63,525 nt of DNA from the NCBI RefSeq assembly GCF_008933155.1, contig NZ_WBVP01000019.1:1-63525 (forward strand). Direction: 5' to 3'. The stretch comes from Aliivibrio finisterrensis (GTDB lineage Bacteria > Pseudomonadota > Gammaproteobacteria > Enterobacterales > Vibrionaceae). The notes under the pieces are model-generated. The model was given only the letters and a program-made list of their open reading frames with translations, ran no database searches and was not told the DNA's origin. The number at the start of each line of letters is the position of its first letter. Position 1 is the first letter of the stretch. Of this stretch, positions 1 through 8,788 are shown piece after piece. Made by a program: the position numbers and the translations under genes.

Positions 1-3000
1 TCAAACCAATGTCATCGATAACCGGGGTATACATCGCTTGTGTCGATAACGCCGTTAAGCTGCCTCCTTGATTGACTCGATACCAGTTATGACGTCGTGT
101 ACTATAACTGGCTTGCCCACTCGCTGTCGTCAATTCGCTATATACGCGATATTCGATATTTTCTGTCGGTGTCTCGAGTGCGTCAATGTTAATGTCATAA
201 TCAATATTACCTAAGGTACTTTGGACTTGCGAGCTTACATTACTGTATGTGCTGTACGTCGTGCCACCTCCCATGCCTCCAAAGCCAGGCTCTGACATAT
301 TGACCTTCAGCCGATAATATTGACCTGCATTGAGATTTTGGCGCGGTGAATAGATTTGTTCAGCCATTCCCATTGCCATCCAATTCACGCCATTAATACT
401 TTCCTCCCACTGATAACTAGCGGTTAAGTTACCATTTAAGTTAATCAATGAAGAAATATCATCCTCTAACGCATTAGGATCTACTATTCCAATTTCATCT
501 TGTTCACTTAGCGGCCTTTCATGGAAAAGAGCAATCTCACTTATTAAATTAACAGTTGCAGTCACTCCAGAGGTCAAGAATACATTCGTGCCATTATCAT
601 TAACCGCCACTTGTAACACGAGTTGAAATCCGATGTCATCAAAGGTCACAGTATAACTATTTTGATCTTGTCCTATAGGTGTGTATTGCCCATTTTGGTA
701 ACGATACCATTGATATACAACAGTATTGCCTGCAAAACGCGTTGGCGGTTCTAAATTGACGGTCACCCCTGGCATCAACCTAAGCGAGGGTTGAATGACA
801 GGTTGACTCAGATCGATATTACTGTTTAATGGCGTCAATATCGTAGACAATGTTTGATTTTCGATGTTCGTATTGCTTGGATCAGACATGATCGCTTCAA
901 CGCGAATGGCAAGACTACTGCTTGTACTATCAACAGAAAACGCATCATTGCTTCCACAAGCCTGTAGCACCGTATCAGTATCATTGTTGTAATAACAATA
1001 TTCGACTAACGGCGGGTTGATTTCACCACTTCCTATCACTAATGATGGTGTAATAGTCAACCCGTCATAGACATATTGACTATTAGTCTGCATTTGCCTA
1101 GGCCAAGGTCGATTTGGTCTTGTATCAGGCTGAAGTGCGCCTACTTGACCTAAATTACTCAGCTCTGTGATAGTTTCGACATTAGCAATCGTATAGCTGC
1201 TTTGTAACATGAGATATTGACCAAATTGATCATTATTGACGGTCAAGCGGGTGCCGGTACTTAGCTGAGGAAAACGTGAACTGTATTCGCTATTTGTATC
1301 GTTTACTGAACTAACAGCCCACCAAATGTAATCAACCTGTGCCATGGGCTGTTCCACTCGGTTAATTTCAACACGTGTCGTAACCTCTAGACCATCCCCG
1401 ATTCTATATTGATTCAACGTCGGTGATATTTGTTGGAAAAAATCATAACTATTGAAAGTTAAGGTATAAGGGTTAGACCACCCCATACCATCAGACACTT
1501 CGTAAGTCATATTTTGTGGCATGGAATCGCTTCGATCAAAACTGTAAACCAGATCGGTAATGTCGCTGATCAATACCTCATCACCATTATTAACAATAGT
1601 GCCATTAAATGTTAATTGACCTTCACTCGGTACACTGGTTATTCGAACGCGGTAAAAATCATCGCCATCAAGGTCGCTATAACTAAAATCGGTGGCACTA
1701 AAGCTAAAAGGTGATTGACCATAAATCGATACGTCCGCCGAAGTCGGTGCTCGGTTCGGTTGGTTAAGATCGAAAGTTAGTTGCACAATATCATCATGTT
1801 CTAGATCGACTTGATCAAATGTGATGGTATTATTACCTGAATATCGACCGTCAACTTCTAACGACTGTGATCCACGCTGGATCAGCAAATATGGATTGGC
1901 GTAGGATACACTGGATAATTGTAAAGCTAAGTCAACCGTATTAAATACCAATGTTATCTGTTTAATTGGGGCTGGTGCGTTATTGGGGCTTTCAAACTCA
2001 ACTTGCCACTTTCTTTCCACAAAGCTGTTGATCGTTGAGCCTGATGGAATAGGTGGTAATGTTGCGCTCGGACTCGTCTGTACGGTTGAAAAATCTCCGT
2101 CATCGTGCCCAAACAACAAAAACTCATTTTTGTTAATTAAATCATAGTCACTGTCAACAGGTGAATAAGGGTCAAAGCCCAATTGTAAAAAGCTGGATGC
2201 TCCGACATCAACAAAAAAGTCTTGATTACAATCAGTTGATGCTGATGCGTTGTGACCCAAGACTTCCAGATCGTTGGTATAACCTGTGCCAGTTTGACTT
2301 TGTGGGATCCGTCCTATCGCGCGTGTGAGTTTTAAACCAATGTAACGACCAACGACAAATGCTTCACAACCTGAAAGCGATTTTCTAAACAGTAACACCT
2401 CACTATGAGAGGCTGTCGGAGTAAGATGACCACCACGGTTTTTATTAATACCGTACTCACTAAAGAGTCTCGAATCAGCGCCAATGTCTAAACTATTTGT
2501 GTCAACCAACTCACCTTCTCGGTATAGGTTTTGTGTACATTCCTGACGATTTGCCTGCATAGGGTTTGCGTTTGGAATTGGCATGCACGAATTTCTTAAC
2601 TCAAGCACTTGAGACACATCTTGTTCCCAGTCCCCAAAATCCCCGCTGTAGTTAATACCTGCACCGCTATCATTAGGCTGCCACGCACGCCAACTTGTTT
2701 CATATTTACCTCCAAACTGATGTATTTGTAGCGACATATTTGGTTCATTTGGCCACGAGTAGCCTGTTAGTTGAACGGTCCTTGTTGAGAAGGTTGAATA
2801 CCAATCCACGGCTACTTCTGTATATCCTAAGATTTGGATCAGCGTAAAATTATCGAACCATACATCACTACTATCTAGCTTGTGCACTAATGCATCAAAT
2901 TCTGTGCTTTCAAATTCGAGTGAGGCAGAACCTTTAAACATCATTGATGATGCGTTATACACTGGTCGCCCAGCATCCCCGACAGCGCTGTCAGTAGTCG

Positions 3001-3928
3001 GTATGGCAAGGCCACCATTACCTGTATAATTCATGTCGTAAACATGCCGATCCAGCCCAGACTTATCTTTCCAACATGCTACCTCATCGCCATCGCTGGC
3101 CGGTGTGCTACATGCTGTATCAGTAAACAGTGTGTTAGAGTCATTCACATCAAGCCATAACTCTAAACTGCTTTTTAAATCTAACTGATTGAGCATGATG
3201 TCTTCAAATACTGTGTATTTAGTTTCTGACAGGGGTAAACGAGCGATAGAAGTGTCAAAATACAGGACTTTGGTGATAGTCGTGTTATTATCGACAAACG
3301 CAATTTCCACCGCATTATAGCGAGCACTACCGCTACTATCGACGGTGTAACTGTTTGTCGTATTTGTCAGATTAATCGGTGAGTTAACATTATTGTACGG
3401 TTCACCTAAGTCACTTGCTGAATTGGTACCGAACCATCGATATGTCACATTGCGGTTTACCGCAATGCCATTTATCTGCAAGCTGCTTGAGGTAATCGTG
3501 ATCGTCTCACCATTTTCAATAATGGGGAATCTTATATCATGAGCGCTGAGGATGTTATATTGGAAAGCTGTTGCTGTTTGATATGCTGGCGTTTGCGTTG
3601 AGTCTATTATGATGTTGCCAGATGTGAGTCTTGCAAATATACGCTCACCTACGTTCATATCATTGTCGTTGAGCTGTATTGTGGGACTATTACTGCTCAA
3701 TAACTGCTCACTGTTTCCGTCCGTTTTATACCAATCGATTTGCCAGCGGCCATACCTTAGTTCATCACTCGGGTTTAAACCGACTTCAGTGCCAGCAGCA
3801 AGAGGCTGGGTGTATGTCAAACTGATGTCTTGGGCATACGCCTTAAAAGCGATACCAAAAGCTAGGGCCGTTACGATTGCCATTTTAAATAAAAATGTAA
3901 TTTTGTTCCAAAATAAAAAATTAAACAA
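1..3928 (-). CDS. Large exported surface/adhesin-like protein, C-terminus outside window
   Basis: The frame stays open from about 3928 to the left edge, so at least 1309 residues are present and the C-terminus is missing. A TTG at 3926-3928 has a good ribosome binding site (GAGGA, 3936-3940) and gives a signal peptide ending KAYA-Q. The first in-frame ATG (3883) lacks such a site, so I chose TTG. A LamG/concanavalin-like segment near residues 230-480 shows the motifs LELWLD, WKDKSG and FLLFGHDDGDF. A cadherin-like repeat (NRAPTSADVSIYG ... SDLDGD ... GQLTFNG) follows near residues 600-700. The rest is a series of immunoglobulin-like segments rich in Tyr, Asn, Ser and Thr. It is probably surface-anchored and used in adhesion or matrix binding. 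Ligand, anchor and secretion route cannot be judged from this part. Confidence 0.75.
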   Translation of the reverse strand, partial: MFNFLFWNKITFLFKMAIVTALAFGIAFKAYAQDISLTYTQPLAAGTEVGLNPSDELRYGRWQIDWYKTDGNSEQLLSSNSPTIQLNDNDMNVGERIFARLTSGNIIIDSTQTPAYQTATAFQYNILSAHDIRFPIIENGETITITSSSLQINGIAVNRNVTYRWFGTNSASDLGEPYNNVNSPINLTNTTNSYTVDSSGSARYNAVEIAFVDNNTTITKVLYFDTSIARLPLSETKYTVFEDIMLNQLDLKSSLELWLDVNDSNTLFTDTACSTPASDGDEVACWKDKSGLDRHVYDMNYTGNGGLAIPTTDSAVGDAGRPVYNASSMMFKGSASLEFESTEFDALVHKLDSSDVWFDNFTLIQILGYTEVAVDWYSTFSTRTVQLTGYSWPNEPNMSLQIHQFGGKYETSWRAWQPNDSGAGINYSGDFGDWEQDVSQVLELRNSCMPIPNANPMQANRQECTQNLYREGELVDTNSLDIGADSRLFSEYGINKNRGGHLTPTASHSEVLLFRKSLSGCEAFVVGRYIGLKLTRAIGRIPQSQTGTGYTNDLEVLGHNASASTDCNQDFFVDVGASSFLQLGFDPYSPVDSDYDLINKNEFLLFGHDDGDFSTVQTSPSATLPPIPSGSTINSFVERKWQVEFESPNNAPAPIKQITLVFNTVDLALQLSSVSYANPYLLIQRGSQSLEVDGRYSGNNTITFDQVDLEHDDIVQLTFDLNQPNRAPTSADVSIYGQSPFSFSATDFSYSDLDGDDFYRVRITSVPSEGQLTFNGTIVNNGDEVLISDITDLVYSFDRSDSMPQNMTYEVSDGMGWSNPYTLTFNSYDFFQQISPTLNQYRIGDGLEVTTRVEINRVEQPMAQVDYIWWAVSSVNDTNSEYSSRFPQLSTGTRLTVNNDQFGQYLMLQSSYTIANVETITELSNLGQVGALQPDTRPNRPWPRQMQTNSQYVYDGLTITPSLVIGSGEINPPLVEYCYYNNDTDTVLQACGSNDAFSVDSTSSSLAIRVEAIMSDPSNTNIENQTLSTILTPLNSNIDLSQPVIQPSLRLMPGVTVNLEPPTRFAGNTVVYQWYRYQNGQYTPIGQDQNSYTVTFDDIGFQLVLQVAVNDNGTNVFLTSGVTATVNLISEIALFHERPLSEQDEIGIVDPNALEDDISSLINLNGNLTASYQWEESINGVNWMAMGMAEQIYSPRQNLNAGQYYRLKVNMSEPGFGGMGGGTTYSTYSNVSSQVQSTLGNIDYDINIDALETPTENIEYRVYSELTTASGQASYSTRRHNWYRVNQGGSLTALSTQAMYTPVIDDIGL

Positions 3929-3944
3929 AATATTATCCTCATGA

Positions 3945-4684
3945 CATGAATGAATCAGTGAGCTTCATTTTTGTATAATCTGAGCTTGGCATTGTTTTTT
4001 TGCGCTATACAAGTAAAATTCTTGAATAAAGCATTGTTTAAAAACACTTTTTCATCACTTTATTTCAACGCCATATTTTACATTAAATGAATGATTTTAA
4101 ACTCACTATAGTTATAACCATAGACTATATTTTTAAAATTAATCCTCAAATACGGCTTTGTTGTGTATTTAATTTAAAATTGGAGCAACCTCGTCCATGT
4201 ATTTTTTAGTCAATATGACAAATTTTAGGCATACCTAACCCAGTAAGCTTGTTTAACGCTTTTATCATCGCCTAAGTTACCTACCTGTGCACTGTAATTT
4301 CTTAAGCTTAGTCGTCATCTTAGTGATTTTGTTGTTTCTGAAAAACTTAAACCTGAGATGGTGGGAGATAAAGTCTACTTTCTAAAACTCGGACCATGCA
4401 GCTCATCGAGCATTTAACTAAGAAATCTATTTCAATACGAGTCAGAACATTACTTACGTCAAGACGGAATTTGGTGTGAGCTACACCGCTACAAGCTTAC
4501 TTGTATCCAGAATTACATATAATGTTCAGATACTGGGGGCTGCATCGTCAATTGAATGGGTATAGCCTCATAAAAACACAACCAAAAGGAACCAAATTAA
4601 ATGGCCAATTGCGCTCATTTTATTTCCCTTATCTTATCATTCGATTACTGATAATTGATTAAACCGTAAATTAGATCACTTTAG
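3945..4684. other. Long gap without a supported gene
   Basis: This 740-bp AT-rich stretch lies upstream of the large surface-protein gene. The leftmost part must hold that gene's promoter. Around 4280-4500 short plus-strand frames look vaguely protein-like but are broken by stops and do not join, so a decayed gene is possible. I could not assign it to a family, and I saw no convincing hairpin or operator. Confidence 0.5.
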
Positions 4685-4846
4685 TTAATCGTCAGCGCCA
4701 CACTTTGCACATTCATCATAGGTTCTCTCTCCTTCACTAATGACCGTGTATTGACCCACACAGTTTTCACACAGTGAAAATACAGGATAGGTTTCTTTTT
4801 GTCTTTTGGAAGACGTATCTCCTTCCGTTGTATAAAATTTTCTCAC
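4685..4846 (-). CDS. Small zinc-ribbon protein (53 aa)
   Basis: A 53-residue protein with two CxxC pairs (CENC and CAKC, about residues 26-49), the pattern of a one-zinc ribbon. I chose GTG at 4846 because AGGAG lies five bases upstream (4852-4856). An earlier in-frame TTG at 4867 has no comparable site. It follows the DEAD-box helicase gene on the same strand but is separated from it by a strong hairpin, so it probably has its own promoter or depends on read-through. The family is not known to me. A nucleic-acid or regulatory role is only a guess from the zinc ribbon. Confidence 0.6.
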   Translation of the reverse strand: MRKFYTTEGDTSSKRQKETYPVFSLCENCVGQYTVISEGERTYDECAKCGADD

Positions 4847-4881
4847 AAGCACTCCTAAGTTAGGCAAATTCTTAACTATAG

Positions 4882-4917
4882 AAAAACACTCGACAATATG
4901 AAGTGCCGAGTGTTTTT
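4882..4917. terminator. Perfect hairpin terminator after the helicase gene
   Basis: AAAAACACTCG (4882-4892) pairs perfectly with CGAGTGTTTTT (4907-4917). A and T runs on both sides suit a bidirectional intrinsic terminator. It ends the helicase transcript on the minus strand and sits 36 bases before the small zinc-ribbon gene. Confidence 0.85.
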
Positions 4918-4953
4918 AATAATACCAATGTAATTAATTAGGTGATCTATTTA

Positions 4954-6219
4954 TTACCAGTTATCTGGGTATTTTCTTTTATTCTTCTTACCAGTACCTT
5001 CTGGTTTTGCTACTGGTTTAATTGCTTCTAATAAAGCTTCTGTGATCTCTTCATCTACTTCAAAACCCTCTACTTGCTCACGCTCAAGTCGGATCTTGTT
5101 TTTCTTTTCAATAATTTTAAAGTGATGGTAATCTTCAAAATCAATTAATGATAATGCTAGACCCACTTCACCAGCACGGCCACTTCGGCCAATACGGTGC
5201 ATGTAATCTGCTGGGCTTCTTGGTAAATCAAAATTGATAACCACTGGCAGTTTTTCAATATCTAAACCACGAGCGGCAATATCTGTAGCAATCAGTACAT
5301 CAATCTCACCCGCTTTAAAGCCTTCAAGAACACGGCTACGAGCGCCTTGGCCTTTATCACCATGAAATACTTCAGCGGTAATTCCACGTTTAGATAACTT
5401 ATCTGCTAAGTGATTACAGCTATTTTTAGCATTAACGAAAATAAGCGCTTGGCGCCACTGCTGCTGATGGATCAAATGCGCTAATACGGCTGTTTTTTCA
5501 CCTTTATTAACGGTAAATACGCGCTGTACTAACGTACTTGCATCTGCACTTTGTAATTGAAGTTCTACAGGGTTATTAAGTAATGCCTGAGTTAACGTTT
5601 CTACTTCTTCTGGAAACGTCGCTGAAAATAACAGTGTTTGTTTTTGCTTTGGCGCTAACGCTAATAGCTGAGACAATTCTTCAGTAAAACCAAGACTTAG
5701 CATTCTATCGGCTTCATCAAGTACTAAGGTTTTTACTTGATCTAACTTAATGGCATTACTTGAGATCAAATCTAGTAATCGACCTGGCGTTGCAACTAAA
5801 ATGTCGCAACCACCACGAAGGTTCAGCATTTGTTTATTAACAGATACACCACCAAACACAGACACCGTTTTAATCGCACCATTAAAATGCGCAGAATATG
5901 ATTTGATACTATCAGCGACTTGTTGTGCAAGCTCACGAGTAGGAACTAAGATAAGGCCAGTAACATAATTGCCTTTATTGCTGTGGGGTTTCCCTGACTG
6001 CTGCTCAAAAATTTGCTGCAACATAGGCAATGCGAACGTTGCTGTTTTACCTGAGCCTGTATTTGCCCCTGCAATTAAATCACGTCCGGCTAATACACTT
6101 GGGATAGCTTGTGCTTGAATAGGCGTTGGCTGTTGATATTCCAACTCTGTTAATCGTGCTAACAATGGTGAAATAAGGCCAAGTTCTGCAAAGTTGGCTG
6201 GTGCTGTCGTCGTGCTCAT
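4954..6219 (-). CDS. DEAD-box ATP-dependent RNA helicase, RhlE-like
   Basis: A 421-residue superfamily 2 RNA helicase with the motifs in order: Q motif (TPIQAQAIP, about 32-40), Walker A (GANTGSGKT, 51-59), PTRELAQQ, TPGR, DEAD (VLDEADRML, near 166), SAT, LIFVNAK, ATDIAARGLDI and HRIGRSGRAG. The C-terminus is short and basic (KKNKRK), as in the RhlE group. It would unwind RNA duplexes in the cytoplasm using ATP, in ribosome assembly, mRNA turnover or cold adaptation. The ATG at 6219 is the natural start. Which of the paralogous Vibrio helicases it is cannot be settled here. Confidence 0.93.
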   Translation of the reverse strand: MSTTTAPANFAELGLISPLLARLTELEYQQPTPIQAQAIPSVLAGRDLIAGANTGSGKTATFALPMLQQIFEQQSGKPHSNKGNYVTGLILVPTRELAQQVADSIKSYSAHFNGAIKTVSVFGGVSVNKQMLNLRGGCDILVATPGRLLDLISSNAIKLDQVKTLVLDEADRMLSLGFTEELSQLLALAPKQKQTLLFSATFPEEVETLTQALLNNPVELQLQSADASTLVQRVFTVNKGEKTAVLAHLIHQQQWRQALIFVNAKNSCNHLADKLSKRGITAEVFHGDKGQGARSRVLEGFKAGEIDVLIATDIAARGLDIEKLPVVINFDLPRSPADYMHRIGRSGRAGEVGLALSLIDFEDYHHFKIIEKKNKIRLEREQVEGFEVDEEITEALLEAIKPVAKPEGTGKKNKRKYPDNW

Positions 6220-6287
6220 GAATATAAAGGGCTCAAAGCTAAAATAATAGCCGGTTATTTTAGCTTATTTATGCCCTCTACGGTTAA

Positions 6288-6920
6288 TTAAATCGTTTTT
6301 TTCCAATACGCGTAAAGGCCATTAATATCAGACGAACACAGTAAGTCCATTGCACCTTTAATTTTCTCTTCACTCCACTGCCACCACTTCATTTCTACTA
6401 GCTGAGCAATCTCAGTCTCTGTAAAACGATAGCGGATATGTTTAGCCGGATTTGAACCCACAATGGAGTATGGTTCTACATCTTTAGTCACCACAGCACG
6501 ACTTGCTATGATTGCACCATCACCCACAGTGACACCACTCATGATCATTGCTTCTGTACCAATCCAAACATCATTACCAATAACGGTATCACCAGCACGT
6601 TCAAAGCCATCTTTAGCATCAGCAAAGTTATCGTTATCGTTATCTTGATAGAAAAATGGAAAGGAGCTTACCCATTTATGTTGGTGTCCTTGGTTTCCTG
6701 CCATCATAAAAACAGCGCCTGACCCAATAGAACAATAACTACCAATAATTAGCTTATCAATATCTGTTCTATCAGAAAGCAAATAGCGAGCACAATCATC
6801 AAAGCTGTGATTATGGTAATAACCAGAATAGTAACTGTGCTCACCAACAATAATATTGGGGTTAGTTACTTGCTCTTTTAATGACTTACCAATAAAAGGG
6901 CTTTCGAAATAATTGTTCAC
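6288..6920 (-). CDS. CatB-type (xenobiotic) acetyltransferase
   Basis: A 210-residue left-handed beta-helix acetyltransferase, exactly the usual length of type B chloramphenicol acetyltransferases. Typical features are the N-terminal FESPF.GK.L, the region [15 protein letters not shown] that holds the likely catalytic histidine, and hexapeptide repeats ending [23 protein letters not shown]. The family transfers acetyl from acetyl-CoA to chloramphenicol or streptogramins. Chromosomal copies occur across Vibrionaceae and may have another natural substrate. The start is a GTG at 6920 behind an AG-rich site. Nothing nearby suggests an integron cassette or recent transfer, so I read it as an intrinsic gene. 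Confidence 0.88.
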   Translation of the reverse strand: MNNYFESPFIGKSLKEQVTNPNIIVGEHSYYSGYYHNHSFDDCARYLLSDRTDIDKLIIGSYCSIGSGAVFMMAGNQGHQHKWVSSFPFFYQDNDNDNFADAKDGFERAGDTVIGNDVWIGTEAMIMSGVTVGDGAIIASRAVVTKDVEPYSIVGSNPAKHIRYRFTETEIAQLVEMKWWQWSEEKIKGAMDLLCSSDINGLYAYWKKTI

Positions 6921-7025
6921 TATCTACTCTCTCTTTAATAAACAGCTAGATATTAGCCAAAATCACAAAGCCATTATAAATACCTATTTTTTAATACACC
7001 AAATAATTCTCAGTAACTTTGTGTG

Positions 7026-7736
7026 TTAAAACTTATCCGCATCAATTTCAAAAAGCGTTAAATCACTTCTGATTGGTTTATATTCCCAGGGAGGATCAAT
7101 CACAAAGACGTTATCTACACCTAATTTGTTTAAAGCTGATATTGAGTAATACCAACCATCATAATCTTCTCCGTCAAACAGAGAAAAAGCCGCACTTTGG
7201 CCCAATGTCGTGATCCTTTGATCAACCCCCATCATGGAATAGAAATCCGCTTCACGTTTTGTGGATTTTTCCATGTATTTAGTCATTTCATTTAATGTCT
7301 CTTCACGCTGTTGAGTAGATAAACTCGCCAGCTCCTTTTCGAACTCACTATAATCAAACTCGTTACTGCTTGCCCCACCATGAAAACCAATAACAGCACG
7401 GTTACTTATTACTTTTCTTTTTCCGCTTGGAAATACATAATTTGCGCATGATGAAAAACAATAATCGTTCACTTCAACGGTTAAGTTATTTTTATAAACA
7501 AACTCACCGAGATCCATCCCAAGGTTAATTTCTCCACCATAACTCTTAATTTCTAATGTTTTAATCTGTCCATTATTTTTATATAACGACAACAGCGTTT
7601 CATTAGCGTCGTCAGAGATATCCCCTTCATAGACGAACTTATCTCCCTTAACGACCACCGTCGTCTCTAACTCAGCCATAGCTGAGGGTGCATTACATAA
7701 AACAAAACCTAAATAAAGACAATTGGTTACACGCAT
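7026..7736 (-). CDS. Exported ClpP/crotonase-fold protein
   Basis: A 236-residue protein with a signal peptide (to about residue 21, ending SAMA). The body resembles predicted periplasmic ClpP-like proteins. A glycine-rich strand (IKSYGGEINLGMDLGEFV) is followed by the block DYCFSSCANYVFPSGKRKVI and then IGFHGG. The second serine of CFSSC sits where the nucleophile of ClpP-fold peptidases would be, and two cysteines there could form a disulfide. GAGGT six bases upstream supports the ATG. The substrate is unknown and protease activity is inferred from the fold only. It stands alone between the acetyltransferase and a regulator gene. Confidence 0.6.
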   Translation of the reverse strand: MRVTNCLYLGFVLCNAPSAMAELETTVVVKGDKFVYEGDISDDANETLLSLYKNNGQIKTLEIKSYGGEINLGMDLGEFVYKNNLTVEVNDYCFSSCANYVFPSGKRKVISNRAVIGFHGGASSNEFDYSEFEKELASLSTQQREETLNEMTKYMEKSTKREADFYSMMGVDQRITTLGQSAAFSLFDGEDYDGWYYSISALNKLGVDNVFVIDPPWEYKPIRSDLTLFEIDADKF

Positions 7737-7988
7737 TATTCAACCTCAATGTTAAATTTCTAAAATAATAAACGCCAATCTATTCGTTATACTGAAGTAT
7801 AAGTAGTCATTCGATATTCAATTGAAGTTTTAGTTCCTAGAGATTGCACATTTAAAAGTAATATATTTTCCCCCATCATCGTAGCGTAACCAAAACGAAT
7901 CATATGTTGATTAGAGTGCAATATTTAACCGTCAGTAAGAAGCTGACGACTAGATAATGAACTGATTCTTGGGCGAATTATTCAGACT

Positions 7989-8276
7989 CTACACTTGATC
8001 CGAAAATTTAGAATACAATTCAGGTTCTTTGCTTAATAAATTAAGTACCTTACTGGCTAAACCTGTTGGGTTACGTCTTCCTTGCTCCCAACTTTTCACG
8101 GTATCAACGCTAACATCCATTGCCTGTGCCAACTCTTTTTGCGTTACATGTAACTGTTCTCGGATGGCCTTTACGTCTGCTATTTCATAACGTGTAACGT
8201 TACCTTCCAAATTTCCTTTTTTTATTTCAACCGCTTGTTCTAGTGATTTAATGATGTCATCTGCAATACTACTCAT
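7989..8276 (-). CDS. HigA/NadS-like HTH regulator, orphan antitoxin
   Basis: A 95-residue protein with a Cro/C1-type helix-turn-helix near residues 48-80 (IREQLHVTQKELAQAMDVSVDTVKSWEQG) followed by RRNPTGLASKVLNLL, the pattern of HigA-2/NadS antitoxins. In those modules the toxin gene lies directly upstream on the same strand. Here only about 90 bases separate the ATG from an operator-like palindrome, so there is no room for the usual toxin of about 110 residues. A 13-codon frame in that gap does not resemble one. It may be an orphan left by toxin loss, or a stand-alone regulator. The start has GAGG four to eight bases upstream. Confidence 0.75.
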   Translation of the reverse strand: MSSIADDIIKSLEQAVEIKKGNLEGNVTRYEIADVKAIREQLHVTQKELAQAMDVSVDTVKSWEQGRRNPTGLASKVLNLLSKEPELYSKFSDQV

Positions 8277-8280
8277 GGTT

Positions 8281-8375
8281 GTACCTCATTTTTCAATATA
8301 GAAACTAGCGTCTTCATTTGATTGCATGGCTAATAGCCCTATCCTTCTCGATAGTAAAATGAGGTACATAGTACC
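8281..8375. promoter_or_regulatory. Inverted-repeat operator region of the HigA-like gene
   Basis: GTACCTCATTTT (8281-8292) reappears as its exact reverse complement at 8356-8367. The second arm overlaps a perfect palindrome GGTAC-ATA-GTACC (8363-8375). Repeats like these in front of a HigA-type gene are the usual mark of autoregulation. The rest of 8376-8623 shows no gene. Confidence 0.6.
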
Positions 8376-8623
8376 CCTTCAATTGTGAGTATACATGAGA
8401 TTAAAAATAGAGCAATTTAGGCTTTTTATTTAATTGGTGCTTGCGCCAAAACGCAACACACTGCGAGCAATAAACTCAATTGCATGACTTAACATCCCCC
8501 TTATATCCCCAATTAAAATGTGATCACACCATCTTTTTGTGCGTTTTTTTTCAACAAAGAATCGATCTCATTCACAGCTTGATGCTTTGCCTCTAGCCAA
8601 TTAAATAATTCGTTCTACTATGC

Positions 8624-8641
8624 CATCGAAACGTTTCGATG
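8624..8641. promoter_or_regulatory. RbsR-type operator upstream of the permease gene
   Basis: CATCGAAACGTTTCGATG is a perfect 18-bp palindrome with the CGAAACGTTTCG core bound by E. coli RbsR and other LacI-family regulators. It lies about 150 bp before the FHS permease gene. The rbsR gene at the end of this locus is the obvious partner. Nothing else was found in 8642-8788 beyond promoter-like AT-rich DNA. Confidence 0.85.
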
Positions 8642-8788
8642 AGTGTTGTTTCATAATAAAACTCAGAATAGAGATGTAGATTTTAAAATAAATTATGCAT
8701 GTCTCCAGTCTTTACTGGCTTGCATCTTCTAAATGTAGAACAGATTATTCAGTGCATTCTGAATGATAAAATAAATGGATGAAACATT

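Noticed and set aside
3609-3944. A plus-strand open frame of 111 residues
   Set aside because: It is antisense to the start of the large minus-strand surface-protein gene, which has a signal peptide and a ribosome site.
6288-6920. The CatB-like gene as an acquired resistance cassette
   Set aside because: No attC-like site, integron, transposon or flanking repeats are visible, and chromosomal xenobiotic acetyltransferases are common in vibrios.
8520-8535. TGTGATCACA as a CRP site before the permease gene
   Set aside because: The two half-sites are fused without the six-base spacer that CRP needs.
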